Source of the DNA: Caballeronia sp. SEWSISQ10-4 2
Lineage (GTDB): Bacteria; Pseudomonadota; Gammaproteobacteria; Burkholderiales; Burkholderiaceae
Length of the DNA stretch: 32,944 nt
Assembly (NCBI RefSeq): GCF_030464885.1
Contig: NZ_JALPRJ010000085.1
Location: forward strand, 1-32,944
Reading direction: 5' to 3'
The first letter of the stretch is position 1. Each line of letters starts with the position of its first letter. The position numbers were made by a program, and so were the translations under genes. Below, piece by piece: positions 24,644-32,944 of the stretch. The notes under the pieces were generated by a model that was given only the letters and a program-made list of their open reading frames with translations, was not told where the DNA came from and searched no databases.

Positions 24644-25603
24644 CTACAGGTCCAGCACCAGCCGCTCGCCGATAGCGCGCGACACGCACGGCATGATGTG
24701 CCGCCCTTCGCTGCGCTCCGCCGCCGAGAGGAAATAGTCGCGGTGCTCCGGGCAGCCCTCGAGCACGCCCGTCTTGCAAACGCCGCAAGCCCCACCGCGA
24801 CACTGGCTATGCGCGTGCACGCCGGCGGCTTCGAGGGCTTCGAGCAACGAAACGTCGCTGGGCACCTGGACCTCGATGCCGCTGCGCGCGAGGCTGGCGA
24901 CGAACGACGCACCGCCGCGTGGGCCGCCAAAACGCTCTGCATGCAGCGAGCTCGCCGGCCAGCCGTGCTCGCGGGCGCTCGCGAGCACATGGTCCATCAG
25001 TGCATCCGGCCCGCACACGTAGAGCTGCGTGCCCAAGGGTTGAGCGCGCAACAGTGCGGGCACATCCAGACGATGCCCTTCCAGATCCTGATAGACGCGC
25101 GTGTTCGGACGACCGCCGAACCAGCCGGCGAAGCAGGTCTGTTCGTCGTCGCGGGCGCAGTAGTGGAGTTCGAACGGCTGGCCCAGCGCGTCGAGTTCAG
25201 GCAGGTAAGAAAGGAACGGTGTAATGCCTACGCCGGCGGCGATCAGGAGATGCCGCTTGGCCACACGAACTGGCGCGAACAGATTGGCGGGCGGCGTGGC
25301 CTCGAGCACGGCACCCGCGGCGATCTCGCGATGAATGAAGTGCGAGCCTCCGCGCGATTCCGGCACGCGGCGCACGATGATCTCGTATGCGTCACGAGCG
25401 CCCGGTTCGCTCGTCAGCGAATAGGCATTGCGGAAGGTTCTGCTTGCGTCGCGCAACGTCAGCACGATATGCGAGCCCGCCGATGCGGGCGCCAGCAGTT
25501 GGCCCTGTCCGCATGCCGGCACGAGGCGCAGATGTTTCAATGACGGCGACAAGGCACGCGTCGCCTCAACGCGCAGTTCGATCCGGTCGATGTTGCGGCT
25601 CAT
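24644..25603 (-). CDS. FAD/2Fe-2S oxidoreductase, electron supplier to the N-demethylase
   Basis: A 319-residue class IA-type (phthalate dioxygenase reductase-like) reductase. Order of domains: FAD-binding barrel with FRNAYSLTSEP, NAD-binding domain with LLIAAGVGITPFLSYL and LYVCGPDALMDHVL, then a plant-type ferredoxin with SQCRGGACGVCKTGVLEGC and a final Cys in HIMPCVS. It passes electrons from NAD(P)H to the neighbouring heme enzyme. The ATG overlaps the stop of the DmmA-like gene (ATGA). It corresponds to the reductase subunit of dimethylamine monooxygenase clusters (DmmB-type); the name is given by context. Confidence 0.92.
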   Translation of the reverse strand: MSRNIDRIELRVEATRALSPSLKHLRLVPACGQGQLLAPASAGSHIVLTLRDASRTFRNAYSLTSEPGARDAYEIIVRRVPESRGGSHFIHREIAAGAVLEATPPANLFAPVRVAKRHLLIAAGVGITPFLSYLPELDALGQPFELHYCARDDEQTCFAGWFGGRPNTRVYQDLEGHRLDVPALLRAQPLGTQLYVCGPDALMDHVLASAREHGWPASSLHAERFGGPRGGASFVASLARSGIEVQVPSDVSLLEALEAAGVHAHSQCRGGACGVCKTGVLEGCPEHRDYFLSAAERSEGRHIMPCVSRAIGERLVLDL

Positions 25604-26178
25604 CGGCGCAGTTCCTCGACGGGCGGCAGCACGCCAGGTTCTTCGGCGTCGGCCTGCACGCCTATGTAGGCGCCCAGCCTTCGCGAGAAATGCGCCCGCA
25701 CGGCAAGGGTCTTGCCGCATGACGGACAGGTAACGAGATTGGTGCCGGTGTCGCGGATGGTGTGGCGGCAGTGGATGCAGTAGACATTGCGCGACGGTTT
25801 GCCCGCGAGTTCGAGCTGCATGGCGTCGGTTGTCATTCCATACCGGGACGCAATTGCGCTCGCTTGCCACAGGAACGGTTCCGATCCGATGACACAAAGA
25901 CGCAGGCCCATGCGGGCTTGCGAAAAGAACGCTTCCACCATGGCCCACAGGCTTTGGGCATCGTTGAAGCTGCGGCATTCGTACTGCGGCGTCAATGAGC
26001 GGAGGATCGTGTTGCCTAGCACGTAGACGAACAATGAACTCGCTGAATCGCTTAGCGGGCTCAGCTTCTCCGGCGTCAACCATTCAGCCCTTTCGACGAT
26101 CAACAGGTGCTGTGGGACCGCCGCAATTTGTACGGGACAGTAGACTGGGGTGCTCGGAATGGCTTCGATGTGCATCAT
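25600..26178 (-). CDS. DmmA-family dimethylamine monooxygenase subunit (zinc ribbon)
   Basis: A 192-residue protein that opens the operon. The first 140 residues are an uncharacterised domain (VYCPVQIAAVPQHLLIVERA, SLFVYVLGNTILRSL, GLRLCVIGSEPFLWQASAIA). It ends with a CxxC...CxxC ribbon (YCIHCRHTIRDTG, VTCPSCGKTL) and the motif FSRRLGAYIGV. This is the pattern I recall for DmmA-family subunits of dimethylamine monooxygenase. Its neighbours (reductase, DUF3445 protein) agree. Start at ATG 26178 with GGAAC upstream, or 26175. Confidence 0.8.
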   Translation of the reverse strand: MMHIEAIPSTPVYCPVQIAAVPQHLLIVERAEWLTPEKLSPLSDSASSLFVYVLGNTILRSLTPQYECRSFNDAQSLWAMVEAFFSQARMGLRLCVIGSEPFLWQASAIASRYGMTTDAMQLELAGKPSRNVYCIHCRHTIRDTGTNLVTCPSCGKTLAVRAHFSRRLGAYIGVQADAEEPGVLPPVEELRR

Positions 26179-26774
26179 TCGGTTCCGACGTTAGGTGCCT
26201 GCACCTGCTGTGGCGCTTGGAACCACTATCGCCGGTCGGAATTCGATGCTCAATTCTCTTGAGGGAGTACCACCTTGGGGGGAGCAGTCCGCGGTCCAGC
26301 CTGTACGGAGTGCGGATTCGACCGGAGGATGCAACCCACCGGCTCGCTTAAATTTAATCCGTATCAGCCTCATACGAACCTCGTGAAACAGTCGGCGCTC
26401 CAGCGTTCGCTCCCTACGCCTAGTGTTCGGCGCGGGCAACATTCCAATGCAGTCGGATGAATGGTTCATGTCCGACCAGGTAGTGGAAATATTTCTCGCC
26501 TTTCTGAACGGAAAACCATTTCCGCCATCTATTCATTGGCGGCCAGCCCCCGGGTTTTAATCCTGAGCTTTCCTTGACGCGCACCCGGCGTCCCCTCTCG
26601 GTCGCCGTCAACCTGTACCTCTGTCTAGCGATGGACCTGCTTGTCAACGATCTGGCCGGCGATGTCCGATGGCCGTAGCTGGCCGCACTGGCACGTTCTC
26701 CGATCCGCGTTGCCAGCCCCAGACATGATCGTCAGGAGCCGCTCCCAGTCACTCCGCAGCAAGTCGCTGTCAGA
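26179..26774. other. Upstream region of the N-demethylation operon
   Basis: About 600 bases without a supported gene. The promoter of the dmm-like operon should be in its left part; I could not identify it with confidence. A stretch near 26250-26300 has the look of an IS end, and a minus-strand frame (26420-26647) resembles nothing I know. Confidence 0.4.
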
Positions 26775-27035
26775 CTAGCGATAGTTAATAAAGTTGATGA
26801 TGTCATTGAGGAACCACGGCAGAATCAATTGCGTATCGGGATAGCTGACACCGACGCTGAGCCTCGGTGGCGTTGACATGGAGTCACCGGGCATCGCACC
26901 GCTAGTAGTGTGCAGAATGTAGGTATCCGTGTTGGCCGGACTTGGCCGGGCGGTCTGATTATTCGCGGGCGACCATGCCGAGGAGCAGCCGGCGGTGAGC
27001 ACGACGAAGGCCGCTGCGACGCAAAAGGGCTTCAT
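26775..27035 (-). CDS. Small putative lipoprotein
   Basis: An 86-residue protein with a type II signal peptide: MKPFCVAAAFVVLTAGCSS, where LTAGC is the lipobox and Cys17 the lipidation site. The mature part is Pro/Ser/Thr-rich with no recognised domain and ends WFLNDIINFINYR. The residue after Cys is Ser, suggesting outer-membrane sorting. TGGAG lies about 11 bases upstream of the ATG. Function unknown. Confidence 0.7.
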   Translation of the reverse strand: MKPFCVAAAFVVLTAGCSSAWSPANNQTARPSPANTDTYILHTTSGAMPGDSMSTPPRLSVGVSYPDTQLILPWFLNDIINFINYR

Positions 27036-27432
27036 GATGGCGTGAACTCCAGCAACGTTACTTTGACAATATGGCCGACGACGAATTCGTCCCGGTACGT
27101 GGCTGGACTCTGCCGAACGCAGGAGGCGCAGTCCGACCCTACGCAGTCTTACACGGTAGGGTCGAACGTCGGGTCATCCATCCATTTCGGACGCTCGTAT
27201 CGGCGTGAGGACACGGGAGTTGATCATCAAGGTCAACAATTGGTCGGCCTATCTAGCAACTCCAAAAGTCATCGAGGCTTCCGCGCCGAGCTAGTAAATC
27301 CGCCGGTCATCCTACGAGGTTGACGTGTCCGCTATGGCTGCTGACCTGGCGTTCGTCACTCGGGGCCGCGAACATTCGGTTCCGAAAGTCGAACAGGAGT
27401 GAATCGGCAACAATCGAAACGCATTCGAGCGT
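27036..27432. other. Gene-free region with one inverted repeat
   Basis: About 400 bases without a supported gene. CGACCCTAC (27134-27142) and GTAGGGTCG (27156-27164) form a 9-bp stem with a 13-base loop; there is no T run, so its role is unclear. Confidence 0.5.
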
Positions 27433-28359
27433 TCAGGAAGATGCTGGCGCTGTGCTCGGCCCGTGGCAGAGCTGCCAGCAAAACTCGAGAAATGCCTCGA
27501 CCGCAGCCGGAGGTAAACGCCGCGACGGCCGGATAGCGTAGAGCGGAAAGGTCTCGCCCGGCCAATCCGGGAACAGCTCCACCAAGGCGCCGCTTGCAAG
27601 CAGATGCTGCACGCCAAGAGCCAGGACCTGCGCCACACCAATGCCGGCCACACACGCTCCGACCATCGTATCGACGTCCGTTAGCGTCAGTCGGCCTGTC
27701 GTCTCGACCGGCAGGATCTCCTTGCCACGGTGAAATTCCCAGTGAAACGGCTTGCCGTGCTGTGGATCGATGTACTGGATACAGTCGTGCCTGACGAGTT
27801 TCTCAGGTGTCGTGGGGCGCCCATGTTTCTTGAGATAGGACGGCGACGCCACCGTCAGCACGCGGGTTTCGAGCAGCAGCCGGGAGGACATGCTCGACGC
27901 CGGCTGCGGCCCGAACCGCACCGCGGCGTCGATGCCCTCCGTCACCAGGTCGCCCGCATCCGGTAGCTGCACCACCGTCAGGCTGAGTTCCGGATAGCGC
28001 TCAACGAATTCCGGCAATCTCGGCGCCAGTACGTTGCGGGCAAACACGGGATTCAGGCTTACCCGCAGCGTCCCGCGAACCGTCACCGCCGCACCCGACA
28101 CGACACTGGCCGCATCCTCGATGCCGGAGAGATGGGGTGCCGCCAGCTCGTAGAGCCGGGCGCCTTCGCCGGTCAGGTGCAGCGCACGCGTCGTGCGATC
28201 CACCAACCGTACACCAATGCGCGCTTCGAGCCGCGAGACAGACCGGCTCACGCCTGAAGCCGACAGTCCAAGCACCTCACCCGCCCGCGTAAAGCTACCG
28301 GTCTCGACGACGGCCGCCAGCACGCTCATCCCTGCAAGCAATCTCCCGTCAAAGCTCAT
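27433..28359 (-). CDS. LysR-family transcriptional regulator
   Basis: A 308-residue LysR regulator. The N-terminal HTH (about 8-66) reads SVLAAVVETGSFTRAGEVLG and SASGVSRSVSRLEARIGVRL, and the substrate-binding domain follows from about 90 (RGTLRVSLNPVFARNVLAPR). The C-terminal RPSRRLPPAAVEAFLEFCWQ is typical of the CrgA-like subgroup. It is divergent from the amidohydrolase-MFS-SDR genes and is the likely regulator of that set. The ATG at 28359 gives the usual length. Confidence 0.93.
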   Translation of the reverse strand: MSFDGRLLAGMSVLAAVVETGSFTRAGEVLGLSASGVSRSVSRLEARIGVRLVDRTTRALHLTGEGARLYELAAPHLSGIEDAASVVSGAAVTVRGTLRVSLNPVFARNVLAPRLPEFVERYPELSLTVVQLPDAGDLVTEGIDAAVRFGPQPASSMSSRLLLETRVLTVASPSYLKKHGRPTTPEKLVRHDCIQYIDPQHGKPFHWEFHRGKEILPVETTGRLTLTDVDTMVGACVAGIGVAQVLALGVQHLLASGALVELFPDWPGETFPLYAIRPSRRLPPAAVEAFLEFCWQLCHGPSTAPASS

Positions 28360-28534
28360 TGGGCCTCACCTTTGACTTTTAGCATAAATCATTTGATCTT
28401 CTCTATCTTAATCAAAAATCGCGGACCACCTATCTTCCCATCAACGGCGCGTCACAGTGGCTGCTGCCACCCGGTAGTGCCGCTTCATACCGCCCTCCCG
28501 CCGTCGTCGATAACCCCACCTAATGGAGCTCACC
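28360..28534. promoter_or_regulatory. Divergent regulatory region, LysR/amidohydrolase
   Basis: A 175-base gap that is AT-rich between about 28375 and 28425. TGAT...ATCA (TGATCTTCTC to TTAATCA, 28394-28414) is an imperfect dyad of the T-N11-A kind to which LysR proteins bind. It is the best candidate operator. Confidence 0.45.
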
Positions 28535-29886
28535 ATGCCTGGCACTGCACGCACCATCCTTTTTAAGGGTGGCACCATCGTGACGATGGACCCGAACGCT
28601 CCCAATCTCGCAACCGGCGACGTCCTGGTCGAGGGCGACCGCATCGTGGCCGTCGGCGCCAACCTGAAGGTCGATCACGCCGAAGTCATCGACGCCGCCG
28701 GAAGCATCGTCCTGCCCGGCCTGATCGATGCACACCACCATGCATGGCTCGGCGTGATGCGCCGGATGATGCCCAACGTCGACAATCTCTTCGCCTGCAT
28801 CGATGTCGTCGCCGAGACGCTGGGTGCGCACTATCGCCCGCTCGACATGTATTTGAGTAACCGCCTGACGGCGGTGGCTTCGCTCGACGCCGGCATTACG
28901 ACCATCATCGACGCTTGCCACAACTCGCGCAGCCCCGAGCACACCGATGCGGCGCTCGATGCACTCGACTCGGCCGGCATCCGGGCGCTGCACATGGTCG
29001 GTGCGGCAATGGACAAGAAAGCGTCCGCTGCCCATCTGCCGCAGGACCTGGAACGCCTCGCACTTAACTGGAACGTGGGACGGGCCTGGTGCGGGTTGGC
29101 CTCTTCGGTCAGCTCAATCTCGACTGGTGGGAAGTCGCACGCCGGCTCGACATGCAGATCCTGACCGAGTTCATCGGCGATCTCGCCAGGCTCACCCCCG
29201 AATTCGCCGAGCCTGGGGTGCTGGGCGCGCACAACATCTTTAACCACTGCACACGTATCCCTCAAGAAACGTGGAAGCTGTTCGCGGATGCGGGCGTGAA
29301 CGTTACCGTCAATCCCCGTTCGGATGCGCTGTTCGGCTTCGATGATGAGAGCTTCGCCTATCAGCAAGCGATCGATCACGGCCTGACGCCGGCGCTCGGC
29401 ATCGACCTGGACACCGCCTTCGGCAGCGATCTGTTTGGTGAGATGCATGCCCTGTTCGGGCAGCAGCGCTCGGCCATGCGGTATCGCCGTTTCCGCGGCG
29501 AGGCCGACACTCCCGCGCCGATCTCGGTAGACGCGGTGCTGCAAGCCGCGACGATCAATGGTGCCCGCGCCGCCGGCCTGGAACGTTCGATCGGCTCGCT
29601 GACCCCGGGCAAGCAGGCCGACATCATCATGGTGCGCACCAACGGCGTGGCCGTCTTCCCGGTGAGCAACGCCATCGGCACCGTCGTCCAGGCTGTCGAG
29701 CGCTCCGATGTCGACACCGTCATGGTTGCCGGCCAGTTGCGCAAGCGTGCCGGCAAGCTGATCGACGTCGATCTGGCAAAGCTGTCGGCCGAGGTGACCG
29801 CGTCCCGTGACTACCTGCTCGACGCGAGCGGCTACCGGCCCGACCTCTTCGAGACGTCCGCTTCTTCGCTAAACACCACCGCCTGA
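28535..29886 (+). pseudogene. Amidohydrolase (TRZ/ATZ-like), one-base frameshift
   Basis: A metal-dependent amidohydrolase of the chlorohydrolase/deaminase type, read in two frames. From ATG 28535 (GGAG 7 bases upstream) the first frame has ILFKGGTIVTMDPNAPN and the metal-site motif LPGLIDAHHHAWLGV, and runs to ALNWNVG; the second continues LVRVGLFGQLNLDWWEVARR, then NIFNHCTRIPQETW, VNPRSDALFGF and GIDLDTAFGSDLF, with the final QADIIMVRTNGVAVFP. The switch near 29085-29095 fits the loss of one base (GGGC-CTGGTG). As written the protein is cut at 29164. It may be a true pseudogene or a sequencing error. Joined, it would be about 450 residues. Substrate unknown. Confidence 0.85.
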
Positions 29887-29947
29887 GTGTGTTCAGCCGC
29901 CCTTCGCTGGGAGGCCTTCTCTCAGGATTACTGATTTGGGGTTAGTC

Positions 29948-31150
29948 ATGTCATCGCTTACCATGAAGACGATAGGTCAGGCCGACGCCACGCCAGCTTA
30001 TCTGGCCCGTCCCTCCCTCGCCGTCATCGCTATGCTCTTCTGCGGCTATCTCGCCGTCGGTCTGCCGCTTCCCGTCATTCCGCTCTTCGTCCATGACAAG
30101 CTAGGCTTTAGCAACCTCGTCGTGGGGCTTGTGATCGGGATTCAGTTCCTCGCCACCGTACTGACCCGTGGCTATGCCGGTCACGTGACCGACCATCAGG
30201 GCGGCAAGCGGGCGGCCTTGCAGGCCGCTGCCTTCTCCGCCCTGGGTGGCCTGCTCTATCTGGTCGCCGCTATCCAGGGGCTTTCGCCGGCAGCCACTCT
30301 TGCCATCGTGATCGCAGGGCGTCTGGTGGCTGGCCTCGGGGAAAGCCAGTTCGTCACCGGCTGCGTGTCCTGGTCGATCGCCTCGGTCGGTCCGCAACGC
30401 GCAGGGATGTCGATGTCCTGGACTGGCATCGCGATGTTCGCCGCGCTGGCGATCGGTGCGCCCGTCGGCATGGGCCTTTATCAGCAGCTGGGCCTTCAGG
30501 TCGCGATGGCTGCCTGCATCGTCGCACCGCTGCTCGCTGTCTGTATCGCCTTTAGGGCGACCTCGTACGTTTCGCCGGCCGGCCATCGACTGCCGTTCTA
30601 TCGCGTGATCAGCCAAATCTGGCGAGAAGGGCTGAGCTTGATGCTGCAAGGCGTCGGGCTGTCCGGGCTTACGGCATTTGCCTCGCTCTATTTCGCGATG
30701 CATGGCTGGGGCCATGCCGGACTCGTCATGACTGCGTTCGGTATCGGCTTCATCCTGATGCGCATAGTGTTCGGCTATCTGCCCGATCGCATCGGCGGCT
30801 ACCGGGTGGCGCTTTGGTCGCTCGCCATCGAAGCCATCGGCCAAGCGGCGCTGTGGGCCGCGCCGTACGAGATAGTGGCGCTCGGGGGTGCGTTCGTCAC
30901 CGGCCTTGGCTGCGCGCTGGTCTTTCCGGCCCTTGGTGTCGAGGCGCTCAAGCGCGTGTTGCCGGCGAATCGCGGCAGTGCGATGGGCGCTTTCGTCGCC
31001 TTCCTCGACATTGCCTATGGCATTGCCGGGCCCGCGGCTGGCCTCGTTGCCGGCCAGTTCGGCTACGCCGCGGTCTATCTGCTCGGCGCGGCAAGCGCGG
31101 TTCTTGGGGCGGTCCTCGTCCTGATCAGCCGCCGCTCCTCCGCACGCTGA
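29948..31150 (+). CDS. MFS transporter, YfcJ/YhhS-like
   Basis: A 400-residue membrane transporter of the major facilitator superfamily with 12 predicted helices. Seen are FCGYLAVGLPLPVIPLFVHD in helix 1, the loop motif GYAGHVTDHQGGKRAAL between helices 2 and 3, VAGLGESQFVTGCVSW in helix 4, and RIVFGYLPDRIGGYRVAL between helices 8 and 9. This resembles the YfcJ/YhhS-type (arabinose exporter-like) group. I chose ATG 29948; a TTG at 29936 also fits. It follows the amidohydrolase by 61 bases and probably forms an operon with it and the dehydrogenase. The cargo is unknown. Confidence 0.9.
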   Translation: MSSLTMKTIGQADATPAYLARPSLAVIAMLFCGYLAVGLPLPVIPLFVHDKLGFSNLVVGLVIGIQFLATVLTRGYAGHVTDHQGGKRAALQAAAFSALGGLLYLVAAIQGLSPAATLAIVIAGRLVAGLGESQFVTGCVSWSIASVGPQRAGMSMSWTGIAMFAALAIGAPVGMGLYQQLGLQVAMAACIVAPLLAVCIAFRATSYVSPAGHRLPFYRVISQIWREGLSLMLQGVGLSGLTAFASLYFAMHGWGHAGLVMTAFGIGFILMRIVFGYLPDRIGGYRVALWSLAIEAIGQAALWAAPYEIVALGGAFVTGLGCALVFPALGVEALKRVLPANRGSAMGAFVAFLDIAYGIAGPAAGLVAGQFGYAAVYLLGAASAVLGAVLVLISRRSSAR

Positions 31151-31216
31151 GCATCTCACCCTCGGAACCGGCAACGCCTATGGCGCCGGTTCGCCATCCA
31201 GTACAGGAGAGTTCAC

Positions 31217-31987
31217 ATGGCACGCATATTCATTTCCGGTTCGTCCACGGGCCTCGGCTTCATGGCCGCCGAACTGCTTGTTGCGCAAGGGCACCAGGTT
31301 GTCCTGCATGCCAGGAACACCGCTCGCGCAGAAGTTGCGCGGCGCGCGTTACCCAAGGCCGAGGCCGTAGTCGTGGGCGACCTTGAAACCATCGCGGGGG
31401 CCAAGGCGCTTGCCGCGCGCGTCAACGAACTCGGCCGCTTCCATACGGTGATCCACAATGCCGCGGTCGGCTACCGCGAAGGCCAGCGCCTCACCACCGA
31501 CGGTCTGCCGCATGTCTTCGCGATCAACACACTGTCCGCCTACATCCTGACCGCCCTGATAGAGAAGCCGAAGCGGCTCGTCTATCTGAGCTCGGGTATG
31601 CACCACCAGGTTGACGCCAATCTCGACGACATCCTCTGGCGCAAACGTCGCTGGAACGGATCCGCGGCCTATGCCGAAAGCAAGCTGCATGATGCAATGA
31701 TTGCATTCGCAATCGCCCGCCGCTGGCCCGATGCCTTTTCCAACGCGCTTGAACCCGGCTGGGTACCTACCCGGATGGGTGGTCCTGGTGCGTCCGACGA
31801 CATGGATCAGGCGCATCGCACCCAAGCCTGGCTCGCCGCCAGTGACGATCCGGAAGCTCAGGTGACCGGCCAGTACTTTTACCACCTGCGTCCGCTCGCT
31901 CCAAACCCGCAGGCGGAGGACGCTGCTCTCCAGAACCGGCTCATCGCGCAATGTGAGAAACTCTCCAACGTCCATTTGCTGGCATAA
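31217..31987 (+). CDS. Short-chain dehydrogenase/reductase
   Basis: A 256-residue NAD(P)-dependent SDR. The cofactor motif is ISGSSTGLGFMAAE, followed by HNAAVGY (variant NNAG), the Ser in LVYLSSGMHHQ, the catalytic pair in AAYAESKLHDA (YxxxK) and LEPGWVPTRMGG after it. CAGGAG precedes the ATG. It is third in the row amidohydrolase-MFS-SDR. The Arg in QVVLHARNTARAE, after strand 2, suggests NADPH preference (inference). Substrate unknown. Confidence 0.92.
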   Translation: MARIFISGSSTGLGFMAAELLVAQGHQVVLHARNTARAEVARRALPKAEAVVVGDLETIAGAKALAARVNELGRFHTVIHNAAVGYREGQRLTTDGLPHVFAINTLSAYILTALIEKPKRLVYLSSGMHHQVDANLDDILWRKRRWNGSAAYAESKLHDAMIAFAIARRWPDAFSNALEPGWVPTRMGGPGASDDMDQAHRTQAWLAASDDPEAQVTGQYFYHLRPLAPNPQAEDAALQNRLIAQCEKLSNVHLLA

Positions 31988-32356
31988 GCGCTCGCTTGCG
32001 TGGCCGGATTATCGCGTTGCCACCAATCAAACCCGCCGACGTTGTGTTCCGGGACCCGCCGTTCGATAGTCGACGCAACGAACGGCGGAAGCGGGTTGGA
32101 AGTACACGTCCGATGAAGTTGGGACCGGACGTTTGTGGCTTTCGACTGGCGAACGTCCGGTCAGCGGTCCACTGCAGATCTACAGGGTTGCCGAAAGCAG
32201 CCATTCAACACGGGAGTCGAGCGTCCCGGAAACTCGCAAAAATCACGATTCCGACAGGCTCCGCTCTCCGTTCCGACACTGGCCGCAGCAGTATGTCCCT
32301 GAGGGCGCCCCGGAGCATCGCATTCTACTGTTCGGGATGAGGCCCAGTTGCCGGGT
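31988..32356. other. Gene-free region with inverted repeats
   Basis: About 370 bases between the SDR and tautomerase stops, on converging strands. It holds a strong inverted repeat (32123-32162) and a related ACGTCCG element at 32105-32111. No gene is supported here. Confidence 0.5.
32123..32162. repeat. Inverted repeat with 11-bp arms
   Basis: GACCGGACGTT (32123-32133) pairs perfectly with AACGTCCGGTC (32152-32162) around an 18-base loop. It lies between convergent genes but has no T run. It could be a bidirectional stop signal or a repetitive extragenic element. Confidence 0.8.
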
Positions 32357-32542
32357 TCATCCGTCCGCAAGCAGCTTGCCAGCTTTGGCCCAAGCGTCGC
32401 GCGGCACCTCGGTGATTACAACATCCACAGTCTCGGGCGGACAAACCAAGGTCTCGACAGCGACCCTTGTGACTTCGCGAACGAAAGCGCGTTTTTGCTC
32501 CAGCGTGCGGCCGGGATGCATTTCCAGATGAAAAACAGGCAT
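32357..32542 (-). CDS. 4-oxalocrotonate tautomerase-like protein
   Basis: A 61-residue tautomerase-superfamily protein. The catalytic Pro directly follows the initiator Met (MPVFHLEMHPGRTLEQKRAF), and the rest reads VREVTRVAVETLVCPPETVD and VVITEVPRDAWAKAGKLLAD. These match 4-oxalocrotonate tautomerase, including an Arg in the R-D-A segment. AGGA precedes the ATG. Divergent from the LysR fragment at the window end, which is the usual arrangement. Substrate unknown. Confidence 0.9.
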   Translation of the reverse strand: MPVFHLEMHPGRTLEQKRAFVREVTRVAVETLVCPPETVDVVITEVPRDAWAKAGKLLADG

Positions 32543-32661
32543 GACAGTTCCTCGGTAAGCGACACCCCGAATGGAGTGTCAATACCTTCAGTGTCACGCA
32601 CTTCGGAAGTTGAATAAACATGCGATGATTTGAGTCATTCACAACCTCCAGGTTCTTAATC

Positions 32662-32934
32662 ATGGACAAGCTGGCGGGCATGGCGATGTTTGTGCGAGTG
32701 GTGGAAAGCGGCAGCTTCAAAGCCGCTGCCTTGGTCAGCGATGTTTCCCCGACCATGGTGGCCAAACATGTCCGAACAATCGAGCAACGACTTGGTGCAC
32801 GCTTGCTCCATCGCACTACGCGCCGACAGCAGCTTACTGAAGTGGGCCGGCTTTATTACGAGCGTTGCAAGCACGTGCTAGTGGTCTGCGTCAAACGGAT
32901 TGCATCTTATTCAGCTTGGCCCTGGCACGCGTGA
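32662..32934 (+). pseudogene. LysR regulator, truncated after the DNA-binding domain
   Basis: The first 72 residues are a normal LysR HTH: DKLAGMAMFVRVVESGSFKA, SPTMVAKHVRTIEQRLGARL, LHRTTRRQQLTEVGRLYYER. After CKHVL the expected linker helix (AELDAA-like) is replaced by VVCVKRIASYSAWPWHA and a stop, only 10 bases before the window end. The break looks like an insertion or rearrangement point rather than a single frameshift. Whether the rest lies outside the window is unknown. The intact protein would probably control the divergent tautomerase gene. Confidence 0.75.
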
Positions 32935-32944
32935 CTTTCGCGAG

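Noticed and set aside
26191..26647. Minus-strand frames upstream of the dmm-like operon
   Set aside because: No recognised family and no convincing RBS. Treated as regulatory or decayed sequence.
26690..26720. TGGCACG element resembling the -24 part of a sigma-54 promoter
   Set aside because: The -12 part (GC at the right spacing) is absent and no suitable gene follows on that strand.
30101..31174. 357-codon frame antisense to the MFS transporter
   Set aside because: Hydrophilic, Arg/Asp/His-rich shadow frame; the sense strand has clear MFS motifs.
1..32944. CRISPR arrays, tRNA or rRNA genes
   Set aside because: No regularly spaced repeats and no tRNA or rRNA sequence were noticed on either strand by eye; a dedicated scan was not possible.

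Overview
The window looks like a chromosome or megaplasmid of a Burkholderiaceae member, most likely Paraburkholderia/Burkholderia. Reasons: high-GC coding on the right, a quorum-sensing block whose order and sequences resemble cepR-rsaM-cepI, AidA/PixA-type proteins, and Burkholderia-style IS remnants. No genus was confirmed by any search.

Left part (about 1-10,550) is an accessory region full of decayed mobile DNA. In order it holds: an IS6-family transposase pseudogene; a two-repeat cysteine-rich protein gene broken by an 11-bp tandem duplication; the C-terminal HNH end of a group II intron maturase; an IS5-family transposase remnant; a quorum-sensing cassette (2817-7402); a PadR regulator with its own palindromic promoter, coupled to a membrane protein and an exported SnoaL-like protein; and remnants of a serine recombinase and of IS66. 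The quorum-sensing cassette holds two aidA-like genes, a LuxR regulator, an RsaM-like gene and a LuxI synthase. It is bounded on both sides by inverted copies of the same IS6-type element end, including a 27-bp perfect match, so it looks like a cassette moved by insertion sequences. Near-identical lux boxes precede the synthase gene and the aidA pair, linking the two as regulator circuit and output.

Middle part (10,549-26,178) is a compact locus for breaking down N-methylated compounds. A minus-strand operon starting at 26,178 encodes a DmmA-like zinc-ribbon protein, an FAD/2Fe-2S reductase, a heme-dependent oxidative N-demethylase (DUF3445), an acyl-CoA-dehydrogenase-fold monooxygenase, a flavin reductase, and a DUF1989-GcvT fusion. 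Next to it lie an APC permease, a second GcvT-like protein, and the overlapping pair purU-folD. The proposed flow is: import, oxidative demethylation, transfer of the C1 unit to tetrahydrofolate, oxidation by FolD, and release of formate by PurU. In the centre sit a NarX/NarL-like two-component system and a divergent PAS-GGDEF protein whose GGDEF signature is degenerate.

Right part (26,775-32,944) holds a small lipoprotein, a LysR regulator divergent from an amidohydrolase (frameshifted), an MFS transporter and a short-chain dehydrogenase, then a 4-oxalocrotonate-tautomerase-like protein divergent from a LysR gene that loses its family sequence just before the window ends.
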